Shown here one piece after another: positions 49,971 through 57,215 of a stretch of DNA of 64,000 nt (positions are counted from its first letter, which is position 1; each line of letters begins with the position of its first letter). The stretch covers positions 354,180 to 418,179 of the forward strand of contig NZ_JBEPTM010000003.1 of NCBI RefSeq assembly GCF_040549525.1, read 5' to 3'. Position numbers and translations under genes: made by a program. The DNA comes from Lacisediminihabitans sp040549525 (GTDB taxonomy: Bacteria; Actinomycetota; Actinomycetes; Actinomycetales; Microbacteriaceae). The notes beneath the pieces are model-generated. The model saw only the letters and a program-made list of their open reading frames with translations, did no database searches and was not told the DNA's origin.

Positions 49971-50348
49971 GTGACCGCGACCGACCACGCCCGCGAACTC
50001 CTCCAGATCGCTGCGGCCGCCGCAGACTCGAAACAAGCCGAAGATCTCGTGGCTCTCGACGTCTCCGGTCCACTTCCCCTCACGGATGTGTTCCTGCTCG
50101 CCACCGGGCGAAACGAACGCAACGTCGTCGCCATCGCGAGCGAGATCGAAGACAAGCTGATCGAACACGGGTCGAAGCCCCTCCGTCGCGAGGGTCGGGC
50201 CGAGGGGCGCTGGATCCTGCTCGATTTCGGTGATCTCGTGGTGCACGTATTCCACGAGGAGGACCGAATGTACTACTCCCTCGAACGACTCTGGAAGGAC
50301 TGCCCGGTAATCCCGATCGACCTTCCGGTGCGCGAGTCCGCCGAATAG
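49971..50348 (+). CDS. rsfS: Ribosomal silencing factor RsfS
   Basis: Protein of 125 residues of the RsfS/Iojap family, which binds ribosomal protein L14 and blocks subunit joining when nutrients are scarce. Signature region DVFLLATGRNERNVVAIASEIEDK and LLDFGDLVVHVFHEEDRMYY are diagnostic. GTG start 49971 with AAAGGA upstream. Follows nadD and the long membrane-anchored gene, its usual context. Confidence 0.95.
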   Translation: MTATDHARELLQIAAAAADSKQAEDLVALDVSGPLPLTDVFLLATGRNERNVVAIASEIEDKLIEHGSKPLRREGRAEGRWILLDFGDLVVHVFHEEDRMYYSLERLWKDCPVIPIDLPVRESAE

Positions 50349-50365
50349 TCGAGACCGGCCAGCGG

Positions 50366-51328
50366 ATGACAGCTCTCGAGCTGCCGTCCTGGCGTGGGAC
50401 CGGCGACGATCGGCAGCGTGTCCTCGACCTCATCGACCGCTGGGCTGCGTCATCCGCCCTCGCCGGGGTGGTCGCGGCCTTCGGGGGCTCGGTGCCCGAC
50501 GGCGGCGCTGGTGATCGCCTGGCCTGGCTGGATTCCTTCGCGGCCGCGGAATGGGACTTCCGCCGCGGCGGGGAGCGCGACTCGATCCGCCGATCGGCGC
50601 TGTCGCCGGCTCAGAGCGATGCCGTGTTTGCACACTCTCCGGACCTGGGGCTCGCGAACCGGGAGAGGCCCGAGCGGGCGCGCTACGACACGGTGATCAT
50701 GACCGGGGGGATGGTGCGCGCCGGTATCGTCAAGCCACGGTTCGTCGCCGAGCTGCTCGAACGCGGGCTCGAGTGCGACCACATCCTGTTCCTCGGCGGA
50801 TTTCGACAGTTCTCTTCGGAAGAGACTGCGGTCGCGCGGGCGCTGGGGATCGAGGCCGACGACGAATTCGGGGGGATGCTGGCCGGCCTCGAGCGGGCAT
50901 TCGGCCCCCTCGGTGCAGCCGAGCTCGTCGAACACAGCGGTGACACGCCGAATGCGTCCTGGCGGCACGTCAGCTGGAATCGAGGGCAGCTGCCCCGGTT
51001 GAGCGTGCTCGCTGCCCCCTCGTCCGACCCGCAGCGGCGCCGCGCCAATTCCGCCGACACCTATCAATTCTGGGCCGGGCAGCGTCGCGCCCCCACCGAG
51101 CAGTCGGTGCTGCAGGTCACATCACCGATCTACGTGCCCTACCAGGCTGCGGTGGCCGTGGGCATACTGGGCCTCGACTATGGACTCTCGGTCGAAACCG
51201 TTGGCGCGAGTGCCTTAGCGAGCGACCTGGGGCCGCACAGCCAACCCTTCCTGGCAGAGCATCACCTGCAGGAGCTGCGGGCGGCCATCGGGGCGATGCT
51301 GCGCCTCCGGAAACGCCTGGACGGCTAA
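50366..51328 (+). CDS. Hypothetical protein, distantly DUF218-like
   Basis: Protein of 320 residues, soluble, no signal peptide. The central part YDTVIMTGGMVRAGIVKPRF, HILFLGGFRQF and FSSEETAVARALGIEADDEF recalls the alternating beta/alpha layout of DUF218 proteins, but the match is weak. No catalytic motif identified. It starts 17 bp after rsfS on the same strand. Its end overlaps the convergent ABM-domain gene by 4 bp. Function unknown. Confidence 0.7.
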   Translation: MTALELPSWRGTGDDRQRVLDLIDRWAASSALAGVVAAFGGSVPDGGAGDRLAWLDSFAAAEWDFRRGGERDSIRRSALSPAQSDAVFAHSPDLGLANRERPERARYDTVIMTGGMVRAGIVKPRFVAELLERGLECDHILFLGGFRQFSSEETAVARALGIEADDEFGGMLAGLERAFGPLGAAELVEHSGDTPNASWRHVSWNRGQLPRLSVLAAPSSDPQRRRANSADTYQFWAGQRRAPTEQSVLQVTSPIYVPYQAAVAVGILGLDYGLSVETVGASALASDLGPHSQPFLAEHHLQELRAAIGAMLRLRKRLDG

Positions 51329-51885
51329 CGCGGCTGACGAAGCAGCCAGGGTCGCAGTGCGCGAGTCACGAACGGCAGTGCGAGGTACGTCATGATGGGC
51401 GCGACCGCGGCGACGAGCACGAGAACGCGCAGGGGAAGCGGCCACGGGCCGGTGAGCGGGGCCAGCAGCCAGTTGGCGAGCAGGCTGAGCGGATAGAACG
51501 CGATGAAGATGCTCACCAGCTGTTTCCAGCGCGGGGGAGCGAACGGCGCGGACTCGAGCACCTCGACCGTCGAGGGTTCATCGAACCAGCCCTCGATGCC
51601 GGTGCGCTTCTCCTCCCGGGCGTGTTCCACGAGCCCGAGAGCGCTCGCGATCCACCACTCGCGTTCCGGAGACCGCTCCCACAGCGCGAGGTCCGCGGCG
51701 TCGGCGAACCGGTAGAGCATGTGCCACTCATGAGATTCGGGATCGGGGCGCACCCACCCCGAGCCGAGGTAGCCCGGGCTCGAGCTGAGGAGGTCCTGGC
51801 CGGCACGCGCCCAGGCGGCGACCTCCCGCGCGCGATCGGGTGAGACGACGCGGGTTATCGAGACGGTGATCGGTTCTGCTGACAT
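51325..51885 (-). CDS. Antibiotic biosynthesis monooxygenase-like (ABM) domain protein with C-terminal membrane helices
   Basis: Protein of 186 residues. The N-terminal half (about 1-95) resembles an ABM-type dimeric alpha-beta barrel (ITVSITRVVSPDRAREVAAW, WHMLYRFADAADLALWERS). The second half has two hydrophobic helices (about 125-145 and 150-170) and a basic tail, the layout of the ABM/YdhR-like membrane proteins. Start 51885 is the first Met with similarity. Function unknown; it is the last gene before the tRNA. Confidence 0.8.
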   Translation of the reverse strand: MSAEPITVSITRVVSPDRAREVAAWARAGQDLLSSSPGYLGSGWVRPDPESHEWHMLYRFADAADLALWERSPEREWWIASALGLVEHAREEKRTGIEGWFDEPSTVEVLESAPFAPPRWKQLVSIFIAFYPLSLLANWLLAPLTGPWPLPLRVLVLVAAVAPIMTYLALPFVTRALRPWLLRQPR

Positions 51886-52005
51886 CCGTCCAGTCAAGCA
51901 CCGTCGGCCGGGTCGGCCGCTCCAAATCGGGGGCTGACCACGGAGCGCTCGGATGTGTAGTAATCTGACGTAGTTGCCTTCTCGGAAGTTCGAGAAAGTC
52001 AGCTT

Positions 52006-52079
52006 GGGTCCATGGCGCAGCCCGGTAGCGCACCTGCATGGCATGCAGGGGGTCAGGGGTTCGAATCCCCTTGGATCCA
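52006..52079 (+). tRNA. tRNA-Ala(GGC), integration site of the downstream element
   Basis: Full cloverleaf: acceptor GGGTCCA/TGGATCC, D stem GCGC/GCGC, anticodon stem CCTGC/GCAGG with loop ATGGCAT (anticodon GGC) and T arm AGGGG-TTCGAAT-CCCCT. The third acceptor pair is G3-U70, the alanine identity element. CCA is not fully encoded. An excisionase-like gene and a tyrosine integrase follow immediately, so the 3' end of this tRNA is the probable attachment site; the duplicate 3' end expected at the far end of the element is not inside the window. A promoter CTGACC/TAGTAA is possible at 51934-51963. Confidence 0.97.
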
Positions 52080-52096
52080 CAGAAATTGCTGGTCAG

Positions 52097-52139
52097 ACGG
52101 CCATTCCGGAACCCCAAGCAGGGGATTTGGGATGGCCGT
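52097..52139 (+). terminator. Hairpin downstream of tRNA-Ala
   Basis: ACGGCCAT (52097-52104) pairs with ATGGCCGT (52132-52139), and inside it ACCCC pairs with GGGGAT around the loop AAGCA. Probably terminates the tRNA transcript; alternatively an arm site of the integrated element. Confidence 0.6.
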
Positions 52140-52179
52140 TCGACATTTATTCGACACTTCACCGCACAGTATTTCTGCG

Positions 52180-52206
52180 TCTCGGGGCATTCTCGGAGCG
52201 TCTCGG
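52180..52206 (+). repeat. Three phased TCTCGG direct repeats, candidate excisionase sites
   Basis: TCTCGG occurs at 52180, 52191 and 52201 in longer units KTCTCGGRG, spaced 11 and 10 bp, about one helical turn. They lie between the tRNA attachment site and the excisionase-like gene, where Xis proteins bind cooperatively in lambda-like systems. Role inferred. Confidence 0.5.
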
Positions 52207-52239
52207 AGACGTGTGGTTTCGCCTGCGCACCTCTCGGGT

Positions 52240-52473
52240 ATGGACAACACAACTTCCTACCCCACCGAATTCGAGTCGATTCTGACCTTGTCTGAGCTAG
52301 CCGCTCGGCTCGGCGTGACCGCCCAGACCATCTACGACCTGCGCAGCCAGGGTCGCGGGCCGCGCGGTTTCCGGCTCGGCCGTCAGCTGAAATTCCGTGC
52401 GTCGGAAGTCGATGCGTGGCTGCGCCGGCTCGAAGAAGCCGACATGAGACCGGCCGGCGGAGGCGGACGGTGA
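52240..52473 (+). CDS. Excisionase-like helix-turn-helix protein
   Basis: Protein of 77 residues (MDNTTSYPTEF...). LTLSELAARLGVTAQTIYDL then RSQGRGPRGFRLGRQLKFR and ASEVDAWL form the MerR-like winged HTH of the excisionase (HTH_17) family. The stop overlaps the integrase GTG by 4 bp, so the two are translationally coupled. It likely directs excision of the element and may also regulate the integrase promoter. Confidence 0.85.
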   Translation: MDNTTSYPTEFESILTLSELAARLGVTAQTIYDLRSQGRGPRGFRLGRQLKFRASEVDAWLRRLEEADMRPAGGGGR

Positions 52474-53807
52474 GCGGCGGGCGTCCCCGCACCGTCATTG
52501 GAACTTACGGTGCCGTCGGTCTCCGTCACAAAGGTCGTGGCTACATCGCCACCGCTCGGTACCGTGACGCCGACGGACGCCTACGACCGGTGACGGCATC
52601 GGGAGCCTCCCGGTCGGCGGCACAAGCGCGGCTCAAAGAGCGCATGCTCAACCGGGCAGGTTACGGGCGGCAGGGGAGGCTCGCGCTAACCAGCTCCTTC
52701 CGTGAACTTGTCGCACTCTGGCTCAGCGACCTCGACAAGCAGGACCTCGTCGAGAGCACGAAAGAGAACTACCGCGACGATATCCGGCGGCACGTCATGC
52801 CGGCATTCGAGAATCTCACTCTCGGGGAGATCACCACCGGACGGGTTGAGTGGTTTCTCAAAACCGAGGCCGCGGTCTCGTACTCGCGGGCCAAGCACTC
52901 CCGCACAATGCTGAACCTATTGTTTGGCTTTGCCCTCCGGTACGACGCGATGCCACGGAACCCCGTCGAAGGCACCTCCCAGTTGAAGAAGCCGAAGGGA
53001 TCACCGCAGGCCTTGACACTCGAGCAGATCGCCGCGATCCGACGTGCGGCGGCGACCTGGCGTACGGGGGAGGACGTCAAAGGGCCAAGACCCGACGGCC
53101 AAGTCCGCGACATCATCGAGGTGCTCCTCGGAACCGCCTTGCGAATCGGCGAAGTGCTCGCCGTGCGTCCCTGCGACATTGCGGACCCACCGAAGGGGAT
53201 GGTCATCGCGGTGCGCGGAACGGTTGTGCTGCGCACCGGGCGCGGTGCGGTCCGCCAGAACCATCCCAAGACCGAGCATTCGATTCGACGAATCGCCGTG
53301 CCCGACTTTGCTGCCGTCGTCCTTCGCTCCCGTCTGGCCACGATCGGTCGCGGGGATACCGAAAGAACGATCTTCGCGAACCGCGAAGGGGGACCACTCA
53401 GCCCATTCAACGTGCGCCGCACCTTCCGGGACTTCCTCGAGTTCGCCGGACTCGACGATCAAGGAATCACGTTGCGTTGGTACCGGCGCACGGGCGCAAC
53501 TGTCATCGCTCGCGGAGCGGGCGCGGGCGCCGCCGCAACCTTCCTGGGGCACGGCTCGACTGCAATCACCGAAGGCCACTACATCGAACCCGACCGCACC
53601 GTCGACCACAGCCCCGCCGCCCTGTTAGAGCGTACGCTCCGTCCCGCACACCCGGACCGCACGCTTCTCAGGAGTGAGATGACCGCGGAAGAGGAGCACG
53701 CGCTGGCGCAGTTCGATGAGTTGGACGACGACCAAATGGCTAATGGTGGGCCGACGCACGACGCCGCATCGGTCAACCGTTCGCCGAGCCACGCAAACCC
53801 GGAATAA
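52470..53807 (+). CDS. int: Tyrosine recombinase/integrase of the tRNA-Ala element
   Basis: Protein of 445 residues beginning at GTG 52470. An N-terminal arm-binding and SAM-like core-binding domain (about 75-165) precedes the catalytic domain. Catalytic residues: R225 (TALRIGEVL), K about 267 (NHPKTEHSIRR), R339 in RWYRRTGAT, H361 (LGHGS) and nucleophile Y371 (GHYI). The usual HxxR of box II reads RxxR (R336). A C-terminal tail of about 65 charged residues follows the Tyr. Similar to integrases of actinobacterial tRNA-inserted islands and prophages. Confidence 0.93.
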   Translation: MSGGRPRTVIGTYGAVGLRHKGRGYIATARYRDADGRLRPVTASGASRSAAQARLKERMLNRAGYGRQGRLALTSSFRELVALWLSDLDKQDLVESTKENYRDDIRRHVMPAFENLTLGEITTGRVEWFLKTEAAVSYSRAKHSRTMLNLLFGFALRYDAMPRNPVEGTSQLKKPKGSPQALTLEQIAAIRRAAATWRTGEDVKGPRPDGQVRDIIEVLLGTALRIGEVLAVRPCDIADPPKGMVIAVRGTVVLRTGRGAVRQNHPKTEHSIRRIAVPDFAAVVLRSRLATIGRGDTERTIFANREGGPLSPFNVRRTFRDFLEFAGLDDQGITLRWYRRTGATVIARGAGAGAAATFLGHGSTAITEGHYIEPDRTVDHSPAALLERTLRPAHPDRTLLRSEMTAEEEHALAQFDELDDDQMANGGPTHDAASVNRSPSHANPE

Positions 53808-54121
53808 AAGAAATCCCACATCTTGCGTCACGAGCGGTGGACGGCTGATGTAACCTCGTCATCACGAGTGCGCTGATAGTCATGGGAGTCGAGAATCCTC
53901 ACTCCCGGAGGCGGACCCTGGTGACGGCAACGGGGTGGTACTACGGTCCCGCAAAATTTGCGGGACCGGCAATCCCGCGGAAAACACGGTCTTACAGAAC
54001 TCTGTGACCTGCGATTGCGGCGAACGCCGCTCGGTCTCAAGAAATCTGTCGCGCTGCGGAGGCGGCGAATCGAGCCTGGCCATTTCTGTTTTCATGCGGT
54101 CTGTGAGCGCCCAACTCGTGT
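53808..54121. other. Intergenic region with a 23-bp palindrome
   Basis: No gene recognised in the 314 bp between the integrase and the convergent fic gene. GGTCCCGCAAA-A-TTTGCGGGACC at 53945-53967 is a perfect palindrome of 11-bp arms, AT-rich in the centre. CCGGCAATCCCGCGG follows. It could be a terminator or a recombination/protein-binding site of the element. Confidence 0.6.
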
Positions 54122-55411
54122 TCAGAACCCGAGGCCGGGAGGCTCGCGGCGGGTCGGTTGTGGTTTGGTCGAGCGAAGTGGTGGCAGCTTGCGTGGTGGG
54201 CTCGGCCGTTCCGGGCGAGACTGGGCCGGTTGGCGGCGACCGGCGCGTGCGGCGAATCCGTCGACGGCTTTGAGGATCTCGTCGCTTCGCCAGAACGTGC
54301 CGACCTGATATTCGGCCTTCGAGTTGAGGACGCCCTGTTCAGTCAGATCGCGCAGCAGCGGGTAAGCGTTCTGGGGTCGGATGCCGAGTTCGCGCGCGAT
54401 CAGGGGCGCGTCCACGACTGGAGTGCGGGCGACGATGTCCAACACTCGCCACACGCCACTATCGGATCGCGCGCGCACCCGTTCCTGCCACCCGGCGCGG
54501 ACCTGGTCGATGTCTGCGACGAGTTGGCGGGCGTTGACCACCGCGCGGACGCTAGCCTCGGTGAAGCGCGCGACTATCGGCTCCAGATCGCCCGACCGAT
54601 AGGCGGTCAGAGCCTCGTGGTAGCCCTGGATGTCGGCCAGCAGACCTGCTGACACCGGCACGGCCACGTTCCGGGTCACAGCACGGTGCCGCAGGATCGC
54701 CTGCGCGAGGGCACGCCCGGTACGCCCGTTGCCGTCGGTGAACGGGTGGATAGTCTCAAACTGCGCGTGCGCGAGCGCTGTGAGGACGAGGGACGGGACC
54801 TCGACCCGGCTGCTGAAGGCCACCAGGTCGTCGACCAGTTCCGGCACCCGCTCCCACCGGGGTGCGACGTAGTCCGCACCGATCGGGGATTGCGAGGAGG
54901 TGCCGATCCACACCGCCTCGGCCCGCCATTCGCCCGGGGTGTGTCGAGGCTGGTCGACCATGAGGATCGCGTGCATCTGTCGGATCGCCGCAGGAGTGAT
55001 CGCGTCCGCTGTTTCGATCGCAGACTGGAGCGATGCGGTGTTTGCCGCGATCAAGGTCGCATTGCGTGCCCCGCGGCCGCCCAGTTCCGCGGTGAAGATC
55101 GCCCGGGCACTCGCGGTGAGCTGTTCGATCTGCGACGACGCCGACGCCTCGCTACGCAGCAGCACCGGACCGAACGCAGCGACCCGGTGCCCCAGCTCCG
55201 CATCGAAGCGGCTTAGTTCACGGGCTGCATCCTCCGCCGCAGCCAGCACCACACCGGGTAGCGCTACAGCCGCCCCGGCGATCGTCGCCGGAACCGTGGC
55301 GACATAATTGCGTGAGCCACCGAGGTAGGCAGACAACCCCGGGCCCATCTGCTGGACATCTTCGGGCTCCCACAACATCGTCTCGACGGTCACTGCTGGC
55401 CACGAAGTCAT
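54122..55411 (-). CDS. Fic-family protein with C-terminal winged HTH
   Basis: Protein of 429 residues. The Fic core is IHPFTDGNGRTGRA (H222-R233), the AMP-transfer motif; an N-terminal inhibitory-helix-like LLRSEASASSQIEQL (about 85-98) has the S-xxx-E pattern with E96, though the usual final Gly/Asn is Gln. Residues about 310-370 form a winged HTH (LDIVARTPVVDAPLIAREL, GIRPQNAYPLLRDLTEQGVL). A Pro/Arg-rich tail closes it. It probably AMPylates a protein target and may bind DNA; an inverted-repeat operator lies upstream of its start. GAGGAAG precedes ATG 55411. Located in the integrated element, so a defence or toxin-like role is possible. Confidence 0.9.
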   Translation of the reverse strand: MTSWPAVTVETMLWEPEDVQQMGPGLSAYLGGSRNYVATVPATIAGAAVALPGVVLAAAEDAARELSRFDAELGHRVAAFGPVLLRSEASASSQIEQLTASARAIFTAELGGRGARNATLIAANTASLQSAIETADAITPAAIRQMHAILMVDQPRHTPGEWRAEAVWIGTSSQSPIGADYVAPRWERVPELVDDLVAFSSRVEVPSLVLTALAHAQFETIHPFTDGNGRTGRALAQAILRHRAVTRNVAVPVSAGLLADIQGYHEALTAYRSGDLEPIVARFTEASVRAVVNARQLVADIDQVRAGWQERVRARSDSGVWRVLDIVARTPVVDAPLIARELGIRPQNAYPLLRDLTEQGVLNSKAEYQVGTFWRSDEILKAVDGFAARAGRRQPAQSRPERPSPPRKLPPLRSTKPQPTRREPPGLGF

Positions 55412-55797
55412 ACTGACTTCCTCACATAGTATGAGTTAGCAGCATAACTCATAACAACATGGTTCGGGAGTATGACCTGTCTGCTCGCCATTCCGACGTC
55501 GGCCGACCCCAAGCTGACCGGGTAGAGCCGTCGCCACGGTGTCATCGACGTCGGACAACTGTCGGAATTATCCGAGGTCGCTTCCTCGCACCCGCGTACC
55601 AGTGCCAGGACAGCGCTCCTCTCGAGACTCTTCACCCTTTGACTTATCCTGATCCGCCGATGTGGGTGGCTGGAAAGCGCTCGTTGGCTGGTTGAGACGC
55701 AGCTCGTCAGGGGCGCGGTGGAGCTGCGGGCCTCTCTGCCCGTGGTGTTCCACTTTTAGTCGCTGCTCACGCCGGGGTGCCTGGTCGGTCGGGTTGA
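55412..55797. other. Intergenic region upstream of fic
   Basis: Apart from the inverted repeat at 55430-55453 I recognise no gene in these 386 bp. Short open frames are without similarity or good ribosome sites. The part nearest the IS1380 remnant (from about 55650) is probably the old IS end. Confidence 0.6.
55430..55453. promoter_or_regulatory. 9-bp inverted repeat upstream of fic, candidate operator
   Basis: TATGAGTTA-GCAGCA-TAACTCATA has perfect 9-bp arms and a 6-bp spacer, 19 bp upstream of the fic start codon. AT-rich in a GC-rich setting. The Fic protein carries its own HTH domain, so autoregulation is plausible. Confidence 0.6.
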
Positions 55798-56040
55798 TCA
55801 GCTTCGCGGTGGTGGCAGGGTGTGAGCGAAGAGCGCCGACCATTCGGTCTCCCAGGGCCAGACTTCGGGCAGGTGTAACCGGATACGGCGTCCGGAGGAT
55901 GCGACCCTCGCGGGGATGGTGACCAGTTTCCTGCGGATGGTTGATGTCGTCGCCTTCGCGAGGGCTGACCCGGTGATGGTTGCGGCAGTCCTCGTGAGGT
56001 TGAAGGCGATGACGGCGAGGATCAGCCCAACAAACGCGAC
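55798..56040 (-). pseudogene. IS1380-family transposase remnant (C-terminal fragment)
   Basis: The frame from about 56040 to the stop at 55798 reads LAVIAFNLTRTAATITGSAL, then STIRRKLVTIPARVASSGRR and LHLPEVWPWETEWSALF. This matches the C-terminal end of IS1380-family DDE transposases. The N-terminal about 380 residues, including the catalytic residues, are absent: upstream the frame changes to unrelated sequence (HAWFLSVNPSSVV) near the disrupted HMA gene. The insertion or a later deletion therefore removed the 5' part of that gene. Confidence 0.75.
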
Positions 56041-56053
56041 GACTGAACTCGGA

Positions 56054-56464
56054 TTGACCGACAAGAACCATGCATGCTCCTGCGGCACCGACGATCACAC
56101 CACCGCCCACTCGAATGCGGGCGAGATAGGGACGGTAGGCACCATCCGGGAACATTACCTTGTCGAGGGAATGACCTGCAGCCAGTGCGTCTCGAGCGTC
56201 ACTGAAGAGCTCTCCGCGGTCGACGGAGTCGAAAGCGTCAGCGTCGACCTGAAAATCAGCGGTGCATCCCCCATCATGGTTGTCAGCTCCAAGCCAGTGC
56301 CGGTCGGCGACGTTCGCACGGCAATTACCGAAGGCGGATACACGCTGGTCACGGTCCAGCGACTGCGGTCACCGAGGTCCAACTCGAGATCCGCGGGATG
56401 CCCTCTGCGCGATGCGCAGCCCGCATCGAACGCGACCCGGATCGGCTCGCTGGCGGCGAGGTGA
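56054..56464 (+). CDS. HMA-domain copper chaperone-like protein, 5' end damaged
   Basis: The frame contains a heavy-metal-associated domain with YLVEGMTCSQCVSSVTEEL (CxxC copper ligands) followed by SVDLKISGASPIM and AITEGGYTLVTV. That corresponds to CopZ-type chaperones. Before it stands a Cys/His-rich stretch ACSCGTDDHTTAH. No ATG lies in frame upstream; TTG 56054 is the only standard start nearby, and the IS1380 remnant abuts here. After GGYTLV the frame runs into sequence not typical of chaperones (RLRSPRSNSRSAG), because it overlaps a decayed ATPase reading in another frame. Probably truncated and possibly non-functional. Confidence 0.65.
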   Translation: MTDKNHACSCGTDDHTTAHSNAGEIGTVGTIREHYLVEGMTCSQCVSSVTEELSAVDGVESVSVDLKISGASPIMVVSSKPVPVGDVRTAITEGGYTLVTVQRLRSPRSNSRSAGCPLRDAQPASNATRIGSLAAR

Positions 56465-56481
56465 CAGTGAGCTACACGCCG
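56347..56481 (+). pseudogene. Remnant of copper P-type ATPase N-terminal HMA domain
   Basis: In the frame of GTC 56368 the sequence reads VTEVQLEIRGMPSARCAARI then ERDPDRLAGGEVTVSY and stops at 56481. Intact copper ATPases have GMTCASCAARIE here; the first Cys is lost and a stop ends the reading after about 38 residues. The rest of an about 750-residue ATPase is missing. It overlaps the 3' end of the HMA chaperone frame, so a chaperone-ATPase pair has been deleted down to scraps. Confidence 0.6.
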
Positions 56482-56623
56482 GAATGAGCTACGCGTCGGA
56501 GTCTCGACGAGCGGCAAGTCGGGCGATCGAGACGCTGGCCTCCTGAGTGGATCTCTCGGGAGCGTGAGCTAGTGTGTGGCGGAATAGAGCAAGAAGATCA
56601 TGAATAACGTGGTGGGAGTAACA

Positions 56624-57115
56624 ATGGTCGAGAGCGAGAGCGCCCCAGAGCGCATCCTTGCGGCCAGACCCCTGCGACGACTTCTCATGGCCTCGCTCAC
56701 GATCGCCGCGATCCTGCTGGGACTCCTTGGTATGCACGCGCTTTCGGCCGGAACGGATGCTCAGGGCAGCCACGGTACCCACTCGCCGATGCTGTCGGTG
56801 TTGGACACGGGACCGCAGATGATGTCCGGTTCGAGCGAAAGCGCCCCGCTCCTGATCGCGTCTGCGTTTGCCGCCTCCATCAGAGTGGCTTCTACTCAGA
56901 CCGGCACCAACATGTTGGCGATGAATTGTCTCCTACTGGGCATGGTCTGCGCTCTCGGTTTCCTGGTTGTCGTTTTCGTTCTGGTTGTCAGCAAGCGTCC
57001 GTCTCCTCTTTTGTCGGGCATCCGGAGAGTGACGCGAATTCCTCGCATCGCCACGTCGAAGTTCGTCGCACCGACCACCCCTTCTCTCTACGCGCTCTCC
57101 ATCAGTAGAACCTGA
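56624..57115 (+). CDS. DUF6153-like small membrane protein, copy 1
   Basis: Protein of about 163 residues from ATG 56624 (MVESESAPER), preceded by GTGGGAG; the second copy starts in the same context. One helix near residues 22-42 (SLTIAAILLGLLGMHALS), an extracytoplasmic part with HGTHSPML, and a second helix in MNCLLLGMVCALGFLVVVF (about 105-130), then a basic cytoplasmic tail. Met, His and Cys are placed in motifs conserved between both copies. A DUF6153 family assignment is from memory and not certain. It precedes a DUF305 gene, as in copy 2. Confidence 0.75.
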   Translation: MVESESAPERILAARPLRRLLMASLTIAAILLGLLGMHALSAGTDAQGSHGTHSPMLSVLDTGPQMMSGSSESAPLLIASAFAASIRVASTQTGTNMLAMNCLLLGMVCALGFLVVVFVLVVSKRPSPLLSGIRRVTRIPRIATSKFVAPTTPSLYALSISRT

Positions 57116-57135
57116 TCAGACACACGGTTTCCCCT

Positions 57136-57174
57136 CCCGAATTCGGGTACCAGGTCTACCGCTGCGCCCGCAGC
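57136..57174 (+). promoter_or_regulatory. Conserved twin hairpins in leader of DUF305 gene
   Basis: CCCGAATTCGGG (57136-57147) and GCTGC-GCCC-GCAGC (57161-57174) form two hairpins. The second copy of the cassette keeps the second hairpin (63407-63420) with a changed loop and a related first one (CCCTAATCGGGG). Both are followed by TTGGA and the DUF305 start. They may be a terminator/attenuator or processing element between the two genes. Confidence 0.5.
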
Positions 57175-57215
57175 AGTTCCGTTGTCTTGTTCTTTTCTCC
57201 TGATTGGATTTCCTC

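Noticed and set aside
47943..50255. 770-codon minus-strand frame opposite the low-complexity gene and rsfS
   Set aside because: Its repetitive Gly/Arg/Phe content mirrors the tandem repeats of the real gene on the other strand and it crosses rsfS.
53945..53967. Palindrome considered as attR or dif site
   Set aside because: It has no match to the tRNA-Ala 3' end and does not have the 11-6-11 layout of dif sites.
55568..56155. 195-codon minus-strand frame across the IS1380 remnant
   Set aside because: Reads a different frame from the transposase-like fragment and has no recognisable composition or motif.
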